This document shows positions 26,338 to 35,896 of a stretch of DNA of 64,000 bases, one piece after another. Position numbers and translations under genes: made by a program. The notes beneath the pieces are model-generated. The model did not search any database. It worked only from the letters and a program-made list of their open reading frames with translations, and was not told where the DNA came from. Each line of letters opens with the position of its first letter. Position 1 is the stretch's first letter. Source of the DNA: Coriobacterium glomerans PW2. Its GTDB lineage: Bacteria; Actinomycetota; Coriobacteriia; Coriobacteriales; Coriobacteriaceae. The stretch lies in assembly GCF_000195315.1 (NCBI RefSeq), contig NC_015389.1, positions 1,922,001 to 1,986,000 on the forward strand, read 5' to 3'.

Positions 26338-27702
26338 TTGGATAAACTCGGAGTGATCACAGATGATTTGACCATGACCTCCGGCGTGATGCTCGCGCAG
26401 AGCGGTATCCGCGCCGTGTCCTACCTGAGTGCGGCGCGCATGCCGCGATCAGAGTCCTATGAAGCGCTCATCATCAGCACAAATAGCCGCAATCTGCCCC
26501 CAAGGCAGGCACAGCAGCGTGTACGTGACACCTACCGCGCCCTCGCCTCCCACGGTGCCGTTCACTTCACGAAGCGCATTGACACGACATATCGCGGCGG
26601 GATCGGCGTGGAGATCGACGCTCTGCTCGATGAGATCGGCGACGATCACACGGCGATCGTCGCGAACACGCTGAGCGCATCGAAACGGATCACGGTCGGG
26701 GGCTACGCCCTCATTGACGGCCAGGCGCTTTCTGAAACCGATGCTGCTCGCGATGTGCTCTCGCCGGTGCGCGAATCGCACATTCCGACGCTGCTGGCAT
26801 CTCAGAGCACGCGTCAAGTCGGTGAGATCCATCTGGGGTGCGTGCTCGCCGGCCGCAGCGAGCTACAGCGAGCCATCGACAGGCAGTCGCATGCGGGCAG
26901 CCGAATCATCGTTATCGATGCGATCACCACCGCTCATGTTCGCGCGATCGCCCAAGCTGTCACCGACATGGATCTAGCCGTGGTTTGCGTCGACTCCGGC
27001 GCTCTGACGCAGCAGATGGCGATCTGTCGAGGTCTCGGATCTGCCGACCGTCTGCCCGTGAGATCCCCGCGCTTGGCCTCTATCGCCGATGCGCGGCATC
27101 GAGTTCTCGTCGTCGCCGGTAGCGCAACCGAGCTCACGAGACAGCAGATCGGAAAGCTGGCAAAAGAGAAGGGCGTGCAAATCGTATCGATATCGCCACA
27201 AGAGCTGCTGGACGACGAGATGCGAGCGACGGCTATTCGCGGCGGTGTGCGCAAGATTCGTGATGCCCTCGCACGCAGCGCTGCGCAGGTCGTCGTCGTC
27301 GAGACCGCCGTCAGCTCGATGCGGATCGATCTCTCATCGATCGAGACAGCGCGCAAGATGACGCGAGGATCATCATCGGCACGGCTGACCTCCGGGCTCG
27401 CCTCGATCGTGCGCGAGGTCCTGAGCGATCAGCGCATCGCAGACGATCTGTGCGGCATATCGATGACCGGTGGTGACACCCTGTTTGCCGTGCTCAAGGC
27501 TATAGGGGCAGAGGGCATACGATTCATCGACTCCGTGCAGCCGCAGGCCAACCTCGGCGCTATCGTGGGCGGTCCGCATGATGGCCTCAGAATCGTCGGC
27601 AAAGGCGGCATGGTCGGCGATGACGAAACCGCGAAGCGAATTGTAACTCGGTTGATTCTCGAAGACGTTTGCGGCGGAATCCGGGTCGGCGCTTCGAAAT
27701 GA
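26338..27702 (+). CDS. DUF1537 four-carbon acid sugar kinase family protein
   Basis: 454 aa. Matches the DUF1537 family (DtnK/LtnK/OtnK, YgbK), ATP-dependent kinases for four-carbon acid sugars such as threonate or erythronate: N-terminal GVITDDLTMTSG substrate-binding motif, HFTKRIDTTYRGGIG, and the C-terminal nucleotide site SMTGGDTLFAVLKAI and KGGMVGDD. The start is decided by the ribosome site: AAAGGAGG at 26321-26328 ends directly before an ATG (26329), too close to use, but is nine bases from the in-frame TTG at 26338. The stop overlaps the next ATG (ATGA). The PdxA-like dehydrogenase usually paired with such kinases is missing; the partner here is a KdgT-like permease, so the substrate may be different. 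Confidence 0.88.
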   Translation: MDKLGVITDDLTMTSGVMLAQSGIRAVSYLSAARMPRSESYEALIISTNSRNLPPRQAQQRVRDTYRALASHGAVHFTKRIDTTYRGGIGVEIDALLDEIGDDHTAIVANTLSASKRITVGGYALIDGQALSETDAARDVLSPVRESHIPTLLASQSTRQVGEIHLGCVLAGRSELQRAIDRQSHAGSRIIVIDAITTAHVRAIAQAVTDMDLAVVCVDSGALTQQMAICRGLGSADRLPVRSPRLASIADARHRVLVVAGSATELTRQQIGKLAKEKGVQIVSISPQELLDDEMRATAIRGGVRKIRDALARSAAQVVVVETAVSSMRIDLSSIETARKMTRGSSSARLTSGLASIVREVLSDQRIADDLCGISMTGGDTLFAVLKAIGAEGIRFIDSVQPQANLGAIVGGPHDGLRIVGKGGMVGDDETAKRIVTRLILEDVCGGIRVGASK

Positions 27703-28616
27703 GAGCGATGGAAAAGGTGCCCGGCGGCCAGATCATCGTACCGCTGGTCGCAGCTATGCTGATCAATACGATCTTTCCCGGAGCGCTCGGAGTCGGGGGC
27801 CCGGCCACCGCGCTGCTGCGCAAAGGCGGCCAGACGCTCATGGGCCTGTTTCTCATAATCTGCGGATCGCAGATAAATATCCGGCAGGCGGGTCTTCCGT
27901 TGTACAAAGGTGCGCTTCTGCTCGGTATGAAACTGGGTTTCGGAGCGGCACTCGGCTGGGGCGTCAACGCTGCGTTCGGCTCCGCTGGTGTTCTCGGTCT
28001 GAGCCCGTTCGTGCTCTTCTGCGCGATTCCAAGCAATAACAGCTCGTTATACATCGCGCTGAGCGGCGAATACGGTGATGCGACCGACGTCGGAGCGGTC
28101 TCGGTCCTTGCGCTCAAAAACGGGCCGATGGGCTCCATGGTGATCATGGGGCTCTCCGGCGCAGCGCAATTCTCCATGGGTGATCTCATCGGAACTGCGA
28201 TCCCGGTGCTGATCGGGATCGTCTGGGGCAACTGTGATCGCGAATTCCGGTGCCTCTGCCTCAGATCGGAGCCTGTGATCATGATATTTCTGAGCTTCGC
28301 GATCGGTGCCACCTCAAACCTGGGCGTACTGTTTACCGCAGGTGCCTCTGGAATCGCACTCGCCGTGCTTGCCATAGGCGTCGGTATCGCTATCCAAATC
28401 GTGTACAACGTCCTTTTGAAAAAGAAAACCCCTCTCGGGGTCGCGATGGGAACCGTCGCGGCGAACTCAGCCTTGACTCCCTCTATCATCGCCTCTGCCG
28501 ACCGCGCCTTCGAGGGGGCCGTACCTGTCGCAGCGGCGCAGTGCGCGACCGCGTCGATCATCACGATGATACTGATGCCGTTTATTGTGAGCTTTTTTGA
28601 CCATCACCTGCACTGA
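27699..28616 (+). CDS. KdgT-like 2-keto-3-deoxygluconate permease family transporter
   Basis: 305 aa, about ten hydrophobic segments. It follows the KdgT pattern (KVPGGQIIVPLVAAMLINTI, GLFLIICGSQINIR, FCAIPSNNSSLYIALSGEYG, GNCDREFR, GTVAANSALTPSIIA), the proton symporters of 2-keto-3-deoxygluconate and related acids. The start ATG overlaps the DUF1537 kinase stop, so the two are translationally coupled and should act on the same acid sugar. It converges with the RpiR gene 47 bp downstream. The exact ligand is not predictable. Confidence 0.9.
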   Translation: MRAMEKVPGGQIIVPLVAAMLINTIFPGALGVGGPATALLRKGGQTLMGLFLIICGSQINIRQAGLPLYKGALLLGMKLGFGAALGWGVNAAFGSAGVLGLSPFVLFCAIPSNNSSLYIALSGEYGDATDVGAVSVLALKNGPMGSMVIMGLSGAAQFSMGDLIGTAIPVLIGIVWGNCDREFRCLCLRSEPVIMIFLSFAIGATSNLGVLFTAGASGIALAVLAIGVGIAIQIVYNVLLKKKTPLGVAMGTVAANSALTPSIIASADRAFEGAVPVAAAQCATASIITMILMPFIVSFFDHHLH

Positions 28617-28663
28617 GCCATGATCATCTGCTGTCCGCCAAAAGCGGATGAAGCGCGCCGACG

Positions 28664-29416
28664 CTAGTCGCTGTGATTCGAGCGGCTCTTGCGCGCCCGC
28701 TGCACGCCATCGATCAGGGTCTCGACGAGATAGAGCATGTCCATTCGTGAGTTCCCGCCCAGCTCGCCGGTTTCCTCCTGCTCGAGCTTGCAGCACAGGT
28801 TCAGACTGCTGTATCGAGCGATTCGGCTGCCCGGGATGGCCGACAGCGATATCGTCTTCACATGACCTCTTCGCGCGATACGTGCAGCGTCCACAAGACC
28901 GGGGGTCTCACCGGACGGAGAAATCAAAATGAGTAGCTCATCGCTTGAAATAGCCCTCGTAAGAGCATCAGCGAGGCTGAAATCTCTCATGAGAAGGCAT
29001 TTGATACCCAATGTCAGCAATAGATACTCGAGATATGAGCCGACCGGGCGACTGTCCCCTTCAGCGAGGATGTAGATGAAGCGCGCTTTGCAGATCGCCT
29101 TCCCGCTCTTGCGGAGGATACCGCTCTGCTGCGCGGCAGTTGGCTTCGGAGGAGCAACCTCGAGCACTTTCATGGCCCTGTGGCGTATGGGGAGCATGCG
29201 CTCATCGTCATTGTTGAGAAACTCTATGAAGCTGCTGTACTTGTCGAAACCCAGCTTGCGAATCAGGCTGGATATGACATCTTTTGATACGAGCGCGCTC
29301 TTTGCGAGCTCTTTCTTCTTCATCTTCGCTGCAGAGCGCTGGTTGAGATAGACATAGCCAAAGGCCCGCTGCTCGCGTTCGGTCAGGTTATCGTAGTATG
29401 TGATCAGCTGCTCCAT
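28664..29416 (-). CDS. RpiR-family transcriptional regulator
   Basis: 250 aa. N-terminal helix-turn-helix of the HTH_6 type (KKKELAKSALVSKDVISSLI, about 30-60) and a C-terminal SIS sugar-phosphate-binding domain (FIYILAEGDSRPVGSYLEY, LLILISPSGETPGLVDAAR). RpiR proteins sense phosphorylated sugars. The ATG at 29416 with GGGAGC upstream fits better than the ATG at 29446, which has no ribosome site. It may control the convergent DUF1537/KdgT pair (inference by position). The upstream region is markedly AT-rich. Confidence 0.88.
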   Translation of the reverse strand: MEQLITYYDNLTEREQRAFGYVYLNQRSAAKMKKKELAKSALVSKDVISSLIRKLGFDKYSSFIEFLNNDDERMLPIRHRAMKVLEVAPPKPTAAQQSGILRKSGKAICKARFIYILAEGDSRPVGSYLEYLLLTLGIKCLLMRDFSLADALTRAISSDELLILISPSGETPGLVDAARIARRGHVKTISLSAIPGSRIARYSSLNLCCKLEQEETGELGGNSRMDMLYLVETLIDGVQRARKSRSNHSD

Positions 29417-29446
29417 AGTTGAGCTCCCACTTATCTCTAACGTCAT

Positions 29447-29772
29447 CTTGTTAGGTAATTCTTACAAATCATCATTTCACAACCGAAGATCAACTGGTCT
29501 ATGATGGTAAAACTTATAGTGATTAATCCAATAAACAAAGCATAGCGATATCATAAATATAATTATGGTAAAAACAGTAACACTTTTCATTTACACACAG
29601 ATACTACAGAAAAGGCAAGGTAATGAAGGGTTTTTAATTGATCCATATGTCAAACATATTTGATAAAATGCTGGACATGAGGTAGGATATCATGCCAAAA
29701 ATAATACTATATTAGATGAACATACTGATTTAAATACTATGCTGATACTGTCTTTTATCGTGAATCATCATG
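29447..29772. other. AT-rich non-coding region
   Basis: About 325 bp of strongly AT-rich sequence in an otherwise GC-rich genome. No gene seen. It probably contains the RpiR promoter and may mark an acquisition boundary. Confidence 0.5.
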
Positions 29773-29807
29773 AAAAAGTGCACCGGCTTCCGCACGATGC
29801 ACTTTTT
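29773..29807 (-). terminator. terminator of the PfkB-family kinase
   Basis: AAAAAGTGCA (29773-29782) pairs with TGCACTTTTT (29798-29807); A and T tracts on either side make it usable in both directions. It lies 31 bp after the kinase stop. Confidence 0.85.
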
Positions 29808-29837
29808 CGGACCCCTCGGCGATGAGCGGAGCAAAGC

Positions 29838-30761
29838 TCACAGACGTCTCACGCAGATACGAGACCGATACTCCTCAACACAGGAGAAATCACCCAGTCC
29901 GGCTGATTCGACCACATTGGCACCGACCGCTTGACAGAGAGCGAGCGCCTCCTCGACGCGTGAGCGGTCTGCGAACCAGATTGACAGAAAGCTCCCGAGC
30001 GCACCATCGCCCGCGCATGCCGTGGACAGAACCATCGGCTCGAATGCGGGGACGGCATGCCATATCGCCGAGCCGTCCGAGAAGTAAGCTCCATGTGCTC
30101 CCAGCGTGAGCAGAACGTTGCGCGCCCCCATTTCATGCAGGCGCGCGAGCGCGGCGCGTGCGGTCGCATCGTCTCGCACGTCAAGGCCGAACACGTCGCG
30201 CAGTTCATCGTCGTTGGGCTTGATAAGGAGCGGGCGCCTTCGGATGAGCTCGGCCAGTCTCTCGCTCGATGTGTCGAGCACGACCTCCGCATCGCGATCG
30301 CGTGCGGCATCGACAAGCCGATCAAGCAGGTCAACCGAGGCTCCCGGGGGCATCGATCCTGAAATGGACAGGCATGAGAGATCTGCGACGTCGAGAATGG
30401 TTTCGATCATCTCGCGCTCCGCGGTCGCGTCGATTTTTGCACCCTCGTTCACGAATTTGTACTCTTCGCCGCTGCCGACGGAGACGAACAGGTTCACGCG
30501 TGTTATGCCTTTGCACTTCACGGGTATCACGCTCACGCCCATTCTCTGGGCACCCGCGATGATATAGTCTCCGGTAAACCCCGCAAAGAAACCGAGTATC
30601 CTTGTGGGCACACCGAATCGCCTGAGTGTGAAGGCGACGTTCAATCCCTTGCCGTTGGGCGTGAAGACGGCATCACGGGTTCTGACAACGGTGTCCGCGG
30701 CAACCACATCGCAGCTCTCATTGAGGTCGACTGCCGGATTCGGCGTGAGCGTGTAGATCAT
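29838..30761 (-). CDS. PfkB-family sugar-phosphate kinase (FruK/LacC type)
   Basis: 307 aa ribokinase-fold kinase of the 1-phosphofructokinase / tagatose-6-phosphate kinase subgroup: MIYTLTPNPAVDLNESC, TPNGKGLNVAFTLRRFG, LSISGSMPPGA, LLIKPNDDELRDVF and LTLGAHGAYF. The catalytic GAGD motif appears as CAGDGALGSF: the first Gly is Cys but the base Asp is kept. Start taken at MIYTL (30761) as in FruK; MGNDVS at 30779 is an alternative. The frame continues to 31514 but that part opposes the TetR gene and is not real. It stands alone with its own terminator; the sugar phosphate is uncertain. Confidence 0.87.
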   Translation of the reverse strand: MIYTLTPNPAVDLNESCDVVAADTVVRTRDAVFTPNGKGLNVAFTLRRFGVPTRILGFFAGFTGDYIIAGAQRMGVSVIPVKCKGITRVNLFVSVGSGEEYKFVNEGAKIDATAEREMIETILDVADLSCLSISGSMPPGASVDLLDRLVDAARDRDAEVVLDTSSERLAELIRRRPLLIKPNDDELRDVFGLDVRDDATARAALARLHEMGARNVLLTLGAHGAYFSDGSAIWHAVPAFEPMVLSTACAGDGALGSFLSIWFADRSRVEEALALCQAVGANVVESAGLGDFSCVEEYRSRICVRRL

Positions 30762-30923
30762 CGATACATCATTTCCCATCGAAGTTGACAATGTTGATTG
30801 TACCTTATGAGAACTCGGCCTTTTCGCGTCGGACCCCTTCCAAAAACGAGTCAACGGTATAGCATGCACGTGAGAGCTGATCAACCACGCGGCGACAAGC
30901 CATGCGAGAAGGGGGTAGCCACT

Positions 30924-31562
30924 ATGGGAGAGATCGTCACCGCTGCCGACAGGCTGGACCGCCTCTCCGATGAGCGGCGCGAAGCGATCGCGTCGGCTGG
31001 CATCGAGGAGTTCGGTCGCTGCGGCTACCAGAAGGCCTCCACCGAAGCTATCGCCCGGAAGGCCGGCATCTCGAAAGGCCTGCTGTTTTTCTATTTCAGC
31101 AACAAGCGCGCGCTCTATCTCTATCTGATCGACTTTTTCACTGAACGGATGGAGGCGATCGTCGCCGATGAAGAGTTCTATCGGATCGATGACTTCTTCG
31201 AGCTGTTGGGCTACGCGGCTCGCAAGAAGACAGCGGTCTTCGAACGGTGCCCTTGGATCTTCGACTTTTTCCTGCGCGTCTTCTACCCCGAGCACCGAGC
31301 GGTACGCGATGTCCTGAACGCGTGGAACCAGCAGCAGATCGACCAGATGCTCAGAATCTATTTCAAAAACGTCCGCTTCGATCGCTTTCGTGATGACGTG
31401 GACGTCCGACATGTGGTCGACCAGCTCATCTGGCTTTGCGACGGCTATCTGCACCAGCAGCGCTGTCTCAGACGCCGCATCGACCTGGACATGCTCCTCG
31501 ATGAACTCGAACAATGGTGCGACATGCTCAAGGCCTATGCATACAAGGAGGAATACCGATGA
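30924..31562 (+). CDS. TetR-family transcriptional regulator
   Basis: 212 aa. N-terminal TetR helix-turn-helix (IEEFGRCGYQKASTEAIARK, GISKGLLFFYFSNKRALYLY) and a C-terminal ligand/dimer domain without recognised ligand signature. ATG 30924 follows AGAAGGGGG. Its stop overlaps the start of the ABC ATPase gene (ATGA), so it is the local regulator of this exporter operon, probably autoregulatory. Confidence 0.93.
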   Translation: MGEIVTAADRLDRLSDERREAIASAGIEEFGRCGYQKASTEAIARKAGISKGLLFFYFSNKRALYLYLIDFFTERMEAIVADEEFYRIDDFFELLGYAARKKTAVFERCPWIFDFFLRVFYPEHRAVRDVLNAWNQQQIDQMLRIYFKNVRFDRFRDDVDVRHVVDQLIWLCDGYLHQQRCLRRRIDLDMLLDELEQWCDMLKAYAYKEEYR

Positions 31563-32494
31563 GCGAGACCGCGATGGCGGACCGCACGGCGATCGACGTC
31601 AGCGGTCTGGTCAAGGACTACGGACGAGGCCGCGGCGTGTTCGGCGTCAGCTTCTCGGTGACGCGCGGAGAGGTGTTCGGCTTTCTCGGACCCAATGGCG
31701 CCGGCAAGACGGTAACGATGCGCCATCTCATGGGATTCATCCGAGCGGACGCCGGACGCGCGTCCATCCAGAGCATGGACTGCTTCGCCGCCCGACCGCG
31801 CATCCAGGCGAGGCTCGGCTATCTGCCCGGGGAGATCTCCATGATGGACGAGATGAGCGCGAGCGGTTTTCTCGAGTTCATGGCTCGCATGAAACAACTT
31901 CAGGACCGCAGGCGCCTGCACGAGCTTGCCGAGCTGTTCGAGCTCGATCTGCGCGCACGGATCCGCAAGATGTCGAAGGGCACCAAACAAAAAGTCGGTC
32001 TGATCTGCGCGCTCATGGGCTCACCGGATGTGCTGCTGCTCGATGAGCCCACAAGCGGCTTGGACCCGCTCATGCAGCAGCGCTTCATCGACCTTGTGCT
32101 CGCCGAGAAGCGGCGGGGTGCCACAATCATGCTGTCCTCCCATATGTTCGAAGAGGTGGACCGCACCTGCGATCGCGTCGCCTTCATCCGCGGCGGCCGG
32201 CTGGCGGCGGTGGAGCGCATGGACGACGTCCGTCGGAGTCGCAAGCGAACGCTCGAGGTGAGCTTCCTCGACACGGCGACGCGCGAGCGTTATCTCACCG
32301 CGCATCCGAGGACCGCGCGCACCGGTGAGACGGGTGCCTCGATCGAGGTGATCGGCGAGATGGACGAATTTGTGAAGGATCTTGCGGGCTTCGGCGTCGC
32401 CGATCTCACGGTGCGCGAGCAGCCGATCGAGGAGTTTTTCATGCATCTATACGGAAGCGACGAGATCGTCGAGAAGGAGAACGAACATGATTAG
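31559..32494 (+). CDS. ABC transporter ATP-binding protein
   Basis: 311 aa. Walker A GPNGAGKT, Q-loop region, a degenerate signature MSKGTKQKVGL in place of LSGGQ, Walker B LLLDEPTSGLDP and the switch His in SSHMFEEVD. The C-terminal ~90 residues are the extension seen in drug/lipid-type exporters. ATG preceded by AAGGAGG; the gene overlaps the permease gene by 8 bp. Forms an exporter with the next gene. Confidence 0.94.
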   Translation: MSETAMADRTAIDVSGLVKDYGRGRGVFGVSFSVTRGEVFGFLGPNGAGKTVTMRHLMGFIRADAGRASIQSMDCFAARPRIQARLGYLPGEISMMDEMSASGFLEFMARMKQLQDRRRLHELAELFELDLRARIRKMSKGTKQKVGLICALMGSPDVLLLDEPTSGLDPLMQQRFIDLVLAEKRRGATIMLSSHMFEEVDRTCDRVAFIRGGRLAAVERMDDVRRSRKRTLEVSFLDTATRERYLTAHPRTARTGETGASIEVIGEMDEFVKDLAGFGVADLTVREQPIEEFFMHLYGSDEIVEKENEHD

Positions 32495-33284
32495 GGCGCT
32501 GTTCGCCCGGGAGATTCGGGCAAGCCTTACGGTCGTCGGCATCTTCGCCGCAGTGATAGCGGTGTACGTGGCCATGGTGATGAGCATGTTCGACCCGAAG
32601 CTAGTAGGAACCCTCGACGAGATGGCGGCGAGCATGCCGCAGATCTTCGCTGCCTTCGGCATGTCGACGCATGCAACGACGCTGATCGGGTTCATGTTGA
32701 ACTATCTGTATGGATTTCTACTCACCGTGCTGCCCCTCGCGCTCATCATGCTGCTGGTAAACCGACTCATCATCCGCCATCTCGATCGTGGCAGCATGGC
32801 CTATCTGCTCGCGACGCCGATGAGCCGAAAGACCATCGTGCTCAGCATGGCAGGTGTGCTCGCAGCCACGCTCATCGGCCTGCTCTGCGCGATCACGGGG
32901 GTCGAGCTGGCGTGTGCGGCGACGATGCTTCCCGGAAAGCTCGCCGTCGCCCCGCTCGTTCGCGCCAATGCGGGCCTGTTTGCGCTGTGGATATTCTTCA
33001 GCGGCGTCTGCTTTCTGTCGGCCTGCGCGCTTCCCGGCGCCGGCGCGGCGCGCTGGTGCGGGGGCAGCCTGTGCATCCTGTTTCTGCTCATGCAGATGAT
33101 TTCTCAGGTGGGCGACAGATTCGAGTTCCTGAAGAACGTAAATCCCCTGACGCTGTTCGACTGCTACGGACTGGCGGCGGCCGACGGCGCATCGATCGCG
33201 CATGCCGCTCTGCTCGGCGCAGGCGGCATCGCGCTGCTCGGCGTGGCGATCGTCGTCTTCGATCGCCGAGATCTGGATGTGTAA
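32487..33284 (+). CDS. ABC transporter permease
   Basis: 265 aa integral membrane protein with about six TM segments and an N-terminal cytoplasmic helix (MIRALFAREIRAS) typical of ABC-2 type permeases. ATG 32487 follows AAGGAGA and overlaps the ATPase stop. Substrate unknown; antibiotic or bile-type compounds are typical for TetR-regulated pairs. A nine-bp inverted repeat, GATCTGGAT/ATCCAGATC (33270-33295), spans its stop codon. Confidence 0.9.
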   Translation: MIRALFAREIRASLTVVGIFAAVIAVYVAMVMSMFDPKLVGTLDEMAASMPQIFAAFGMSTHATTLIGFMLNYLYGFLLTVLPLALIMLLVNRLIIRHLDRGSMAYLLATPMSRKTIVLSMAGVLAATLIGLLCAITGVELACAATMLPGKLAVAPLVRANAGLFALWIFFSGVCFLSACALPGAGAARWCGGSLCILFLLMQMISQVGDRFEFLKNVNPLTLFDCYGLAAADGASIAHAALLGAGGIALLGVAIVVFDRRDLDV

Positions 33285-33347
33285 AAATCCAGATCCTCGC
33301 TGTCTCATGCGCCAGCACGATCGCAAGGTCTCCGATGAAAGCTCAAG

Positions 33348-34199
33348 CTACTGATATTTACTGATCCAAGGCATCCGAAGAACCTCATCAAGCATGTCGT
33401 TGCCCAATTCGTCAAAGCATTTGATGCCATAGGGTTGGCAGCTCTGCGCAATCGTAATGAGCTGATGCATATCAACATGGCCCGTACCCGGTAACACCGG
33501 CTTTATCAGTCTCGAAGCGTTCGGCGTCCACTCATAATCTTTAATATGCACTGCGACGATTTGTCTCCCGAATCGGGAGAAACCTTCCCTCAGAATTTCA
33601 TCAGCCCGATCATGACCAGGCGTAATCAAACTGACCGGATCGAGTACCAGCTTCAGTGCGGCGTCATAACCAAAGTATGTCAGTACGTCTTCCACACGAT
33701 CTAGCGAATATACGGGATGATTAATTCCGGGTTCCAAGGCAAGAAAAACACCATTTTCGTGAGCGGTTTGGAGGAGCGGTGCAATGGCGTCCAACAGGGC
33801 AGCGAATGGCTCATCACCGAAGTTGTCTTCTGTGAACGCGAAATTCGGATCGACGCTACCTGTCTCGGTCACGACTATTCGCGTTCCGAACTCCGGGGCA
33901 AGCTGCAAGTAGTGGCTCAACCGTGCAACCGATTGGGCTCGTTCACATGCATCAGGGTGAATCATGTTCACATAGCAGCTTAACGTCGCGATCTCCACAT
34001 CACGCTCGGCAAGCATGCGGCGAATGTAATTCGCAAGACCGACATTGATGTGCTCGCCGGAGTCAGTCATCTCCGGCAATGACAAAGCCGGTGCGAACGC
34101 AAGCGAACGCAGCTCTCTTGCCTGTAAGGCTGTTGCCAGTCCCAAAATATCATCTCTGATTGCAATATCATGGCCGCGAACCGCAAAGTCTTCTCTCAT
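33348..34199 (-). CDS. sugar phosphate isomerase/epimerase family (xylose isomerase-like TIM barrel)
   Basis: 283 aa AP-endonuclease-2 / IolE-like TIM barrel. Metal-site pattern: Glu in VVTETGS, Glu in LALEPGI, Asp/His region LVLDPVSLITPGHDRADE, His in VAVHIKDYEW and a late Glu in FDELGND. Such enzymes isomerise or epimerise keto/aldo sugars or sugar acids. It is the last gene of the GH105-symporter-isomerase operon and probably acts on the imported or released monosaccharide; exact reaction unknown. It converges with the ABC permease 63 bp away. Confidence 0.85.
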   Translation of the reverse strand: MREDFAVRGHDIAIRDDILGLATALQARELRSLAFAPALSLPEMTDSGEHINVGLANYIRRMLAERDVEIATLSCYVNMIHPDACERAQSVARLSHYLQLAPEFGTRIVVTETGSVDPNFAFTEDNFGDEPFAALLDAIAPLLQTAHENGVFLALEPGINHPVYSLDRVEDVLTYFGYDAALKLVLDPVSLITPGHDRADEILREGFSRFGRQIVAVHIKDYEWTPNASRLIKPVLPGTGHVDMHQLITIAQSCQPYGIKCFDELGNDMLDEVLRMPWISKYQ

Positions 34200-34287
34200 A
34201 CTCAGAATCTCATTTCCCTTTTTTAGATCAGGTTGGAATCATTTGTGAAATAGGTATCCGATCCTTATCATCCGTGCAGCGCAGCGG

Positions 34288-35760
34288 CTAAGCGCTCTTG
34301 CTTGATTCCTGTTCGGCTATATCCCGAGAACGCCGTTCAGCCAGCTCTGCATCGACGGCATCGATCCTCTTTTTATTTAGCGGATAAAACAAGATGAGCG
34401 TCAACATGCCAAGCAAAAGACAACCGGCGGGGATCAGGTTTCCGATGGCATAGATTCGATTGATGACGGCTGCTGTCTGCTCGGCTCCTCCCGATGTCGA
34501 AGATACGTATCCGATAGCAGCCAACATGAAGCCGCCGAGGCCGCCGCCGAAAGCTTGAGCGAGCTTTCGAGAAAATGAATTGACTCCATAGACAGTCCCG
34601 TCCTCCCGGAACCCAGTGGAAAACTGACAGTAATCGATTACGTCGGTGATAAAAGCCCATACCATCAAATTGAACATCCCTGAGCCCAATGTTGCCAGAA
34701 ACAGCAGGACCAAGTACACCCAAGGATCTGTGATATGCATAACGTACATCAACAGATACATGACGGTTCCGAATGCCAGGCACGCTATACTTGCCTCTTT
34801 TTTACCGAAAGCTTTGATCAGCTTCGTTGCAAACGGCGCGAGCACAACGACCGTTCCGAACGTGAACAGCAACGCAATCGACAATGCCTGCGTGTTTCTG
34901 AAATAATCTGTGAACAGATACGTCGCCAGCGTCCCCGAGAGATTCTGGTTGATCACTAAAAAGAAATCGGCAACGACCAGCGCCATTAATGCCTTGTTCG
35001 TAATCAGGCCTTTGACCAGTTTTTTAGCTGAAACCTTCTGCGTTTTGCGGACCTGAACGCGTTCCGTCGTCATGGCATAGATCATGTTGTAACAAATGAA
35101 CGCGATAACGGCACACATGATCGAAACCATGAAAAAGCGCATGGAAGACACCGTCTGCTGGCCGTTGACAGTCGCCTTGTACACCAGAAGAGGAATCATA
35201 AAACCAGTCGTTGCGCCGCCGATCGCAGATCCGACGGAACGCGATGTCGATAGAGAGGCCCGATGATCCGGATTGTCGCTTATAGCGCTGGCCATGGAGC
35301 CGTACGGGATGTTGATGCATGAATTCAGGATGCCGTACACGAGATACGTGACGAAAACATACACGAGACGAAAAGCCATAGGCCAATTCCCCACCATTGG
35401 GAGAAACAAAATAACTGTTATCGCGCAGAACGGATACTTCACATATCGGATCCACGGGCGAAATCGCCCGGCCTTTTGCAACGGAGCGACATCTGCGATT
35501 CGTCCCACCGTGACGTCGGCAAATGCATCGATGCAACGCGCACTCAAGAACAGAATTCCAACGATCGCTCCAGATATGCCCAATGCGTTCGTGTAGTAGA
35601 TCGTCAAAAAGCTGTTTACCAGTCCAAGGATGAAACAGTTTCCAAGATCTCCAAATGCGTATCCGATCTTGTCTTTCCAACCGAATACGCGTGCCGTGGC
35701 CTTGACAACTTTCATGCCCTCCGCTGTATCTGCAGGACTTTCTATCACAACCGATTCCAT
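34288..35760 (-). CDS. GPH-family (glycoside-pentoside-hexuronide) cation symporter
   Basis: 490 aa with about twelve TM segments. Pattern of the MelB/UidB/YicJ group: KIGYAFGDLGNCFILGL near the N-terminus, DAFADVTVGRIADVAPLQKAGRFRPWI, and FNLMVWAFITDVIDYCQFSTGFREDGTVYG in the second half (read in parts). It should import a glycoside or uronide in symport with a cation. Placed between the split GH105 and the TIM-barrel isomerase on the same strand; ATG follows GAGGGGAGA. Confidence 0.93.
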   Translation of the reverse strand: MESVVIESPADTAEGMKVVKATARVFGWKDKIGYAFGDLGNCFILGLVNSFLTIYYTNALGISGAIVGILFLSARCIDAFADVTVGRIADVAPLQKAGRFRPWIRYVKYPFCAITVILFLPMVGNWPMAFRLVYVFVTYLVYGILNSCINIPYGSMASAISDNPDHRASLSTSRSVGSAIGGATTGFMIPLLVYKATVNGQQTVSSMRFFMVSIMCAVIAFICYNMIYAMTTERVQVRKTQKVSAKKLVKGLITNKALMALVVADFFLVINQNLSGTLATYLFTDYFRNTQALSIALLFTFGTVVVLAPFATKLIKAFGKKEASIACLAFGTVMYLLMYVMHITDPWVYLVLLFLATLGSGMFNLMVWAFITDVIDYCQFSTGFREDGTVYGVNSFSRKLAQAFGGGLGGFMLAAIGYVSSTSGGAEQTAAVINRIYAIGNLIPAGCLLLGMLTLILFYPLNKKRIDAVDAELAERRSRDIAEQESSKSA

Positions 35761-35896
35761 TCCATTGTCTCCCCTCGTGATGATGCATGACCGTGCAACG
35801 GTTCAGTATCGGATCCGACCGCTTGGGCAGATCACGTGCTAAGAATCCCATCGCTGCAAAAGTTTCATCGAGCCCGAAATTCGAGTGCGTGCAGCA

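Noticed and set aside
30780-31514. Upstream extension of the PfkB kinase frame
   Set aside because: It is antisense to a clear TetR gene and has no similarity to the kinase family.
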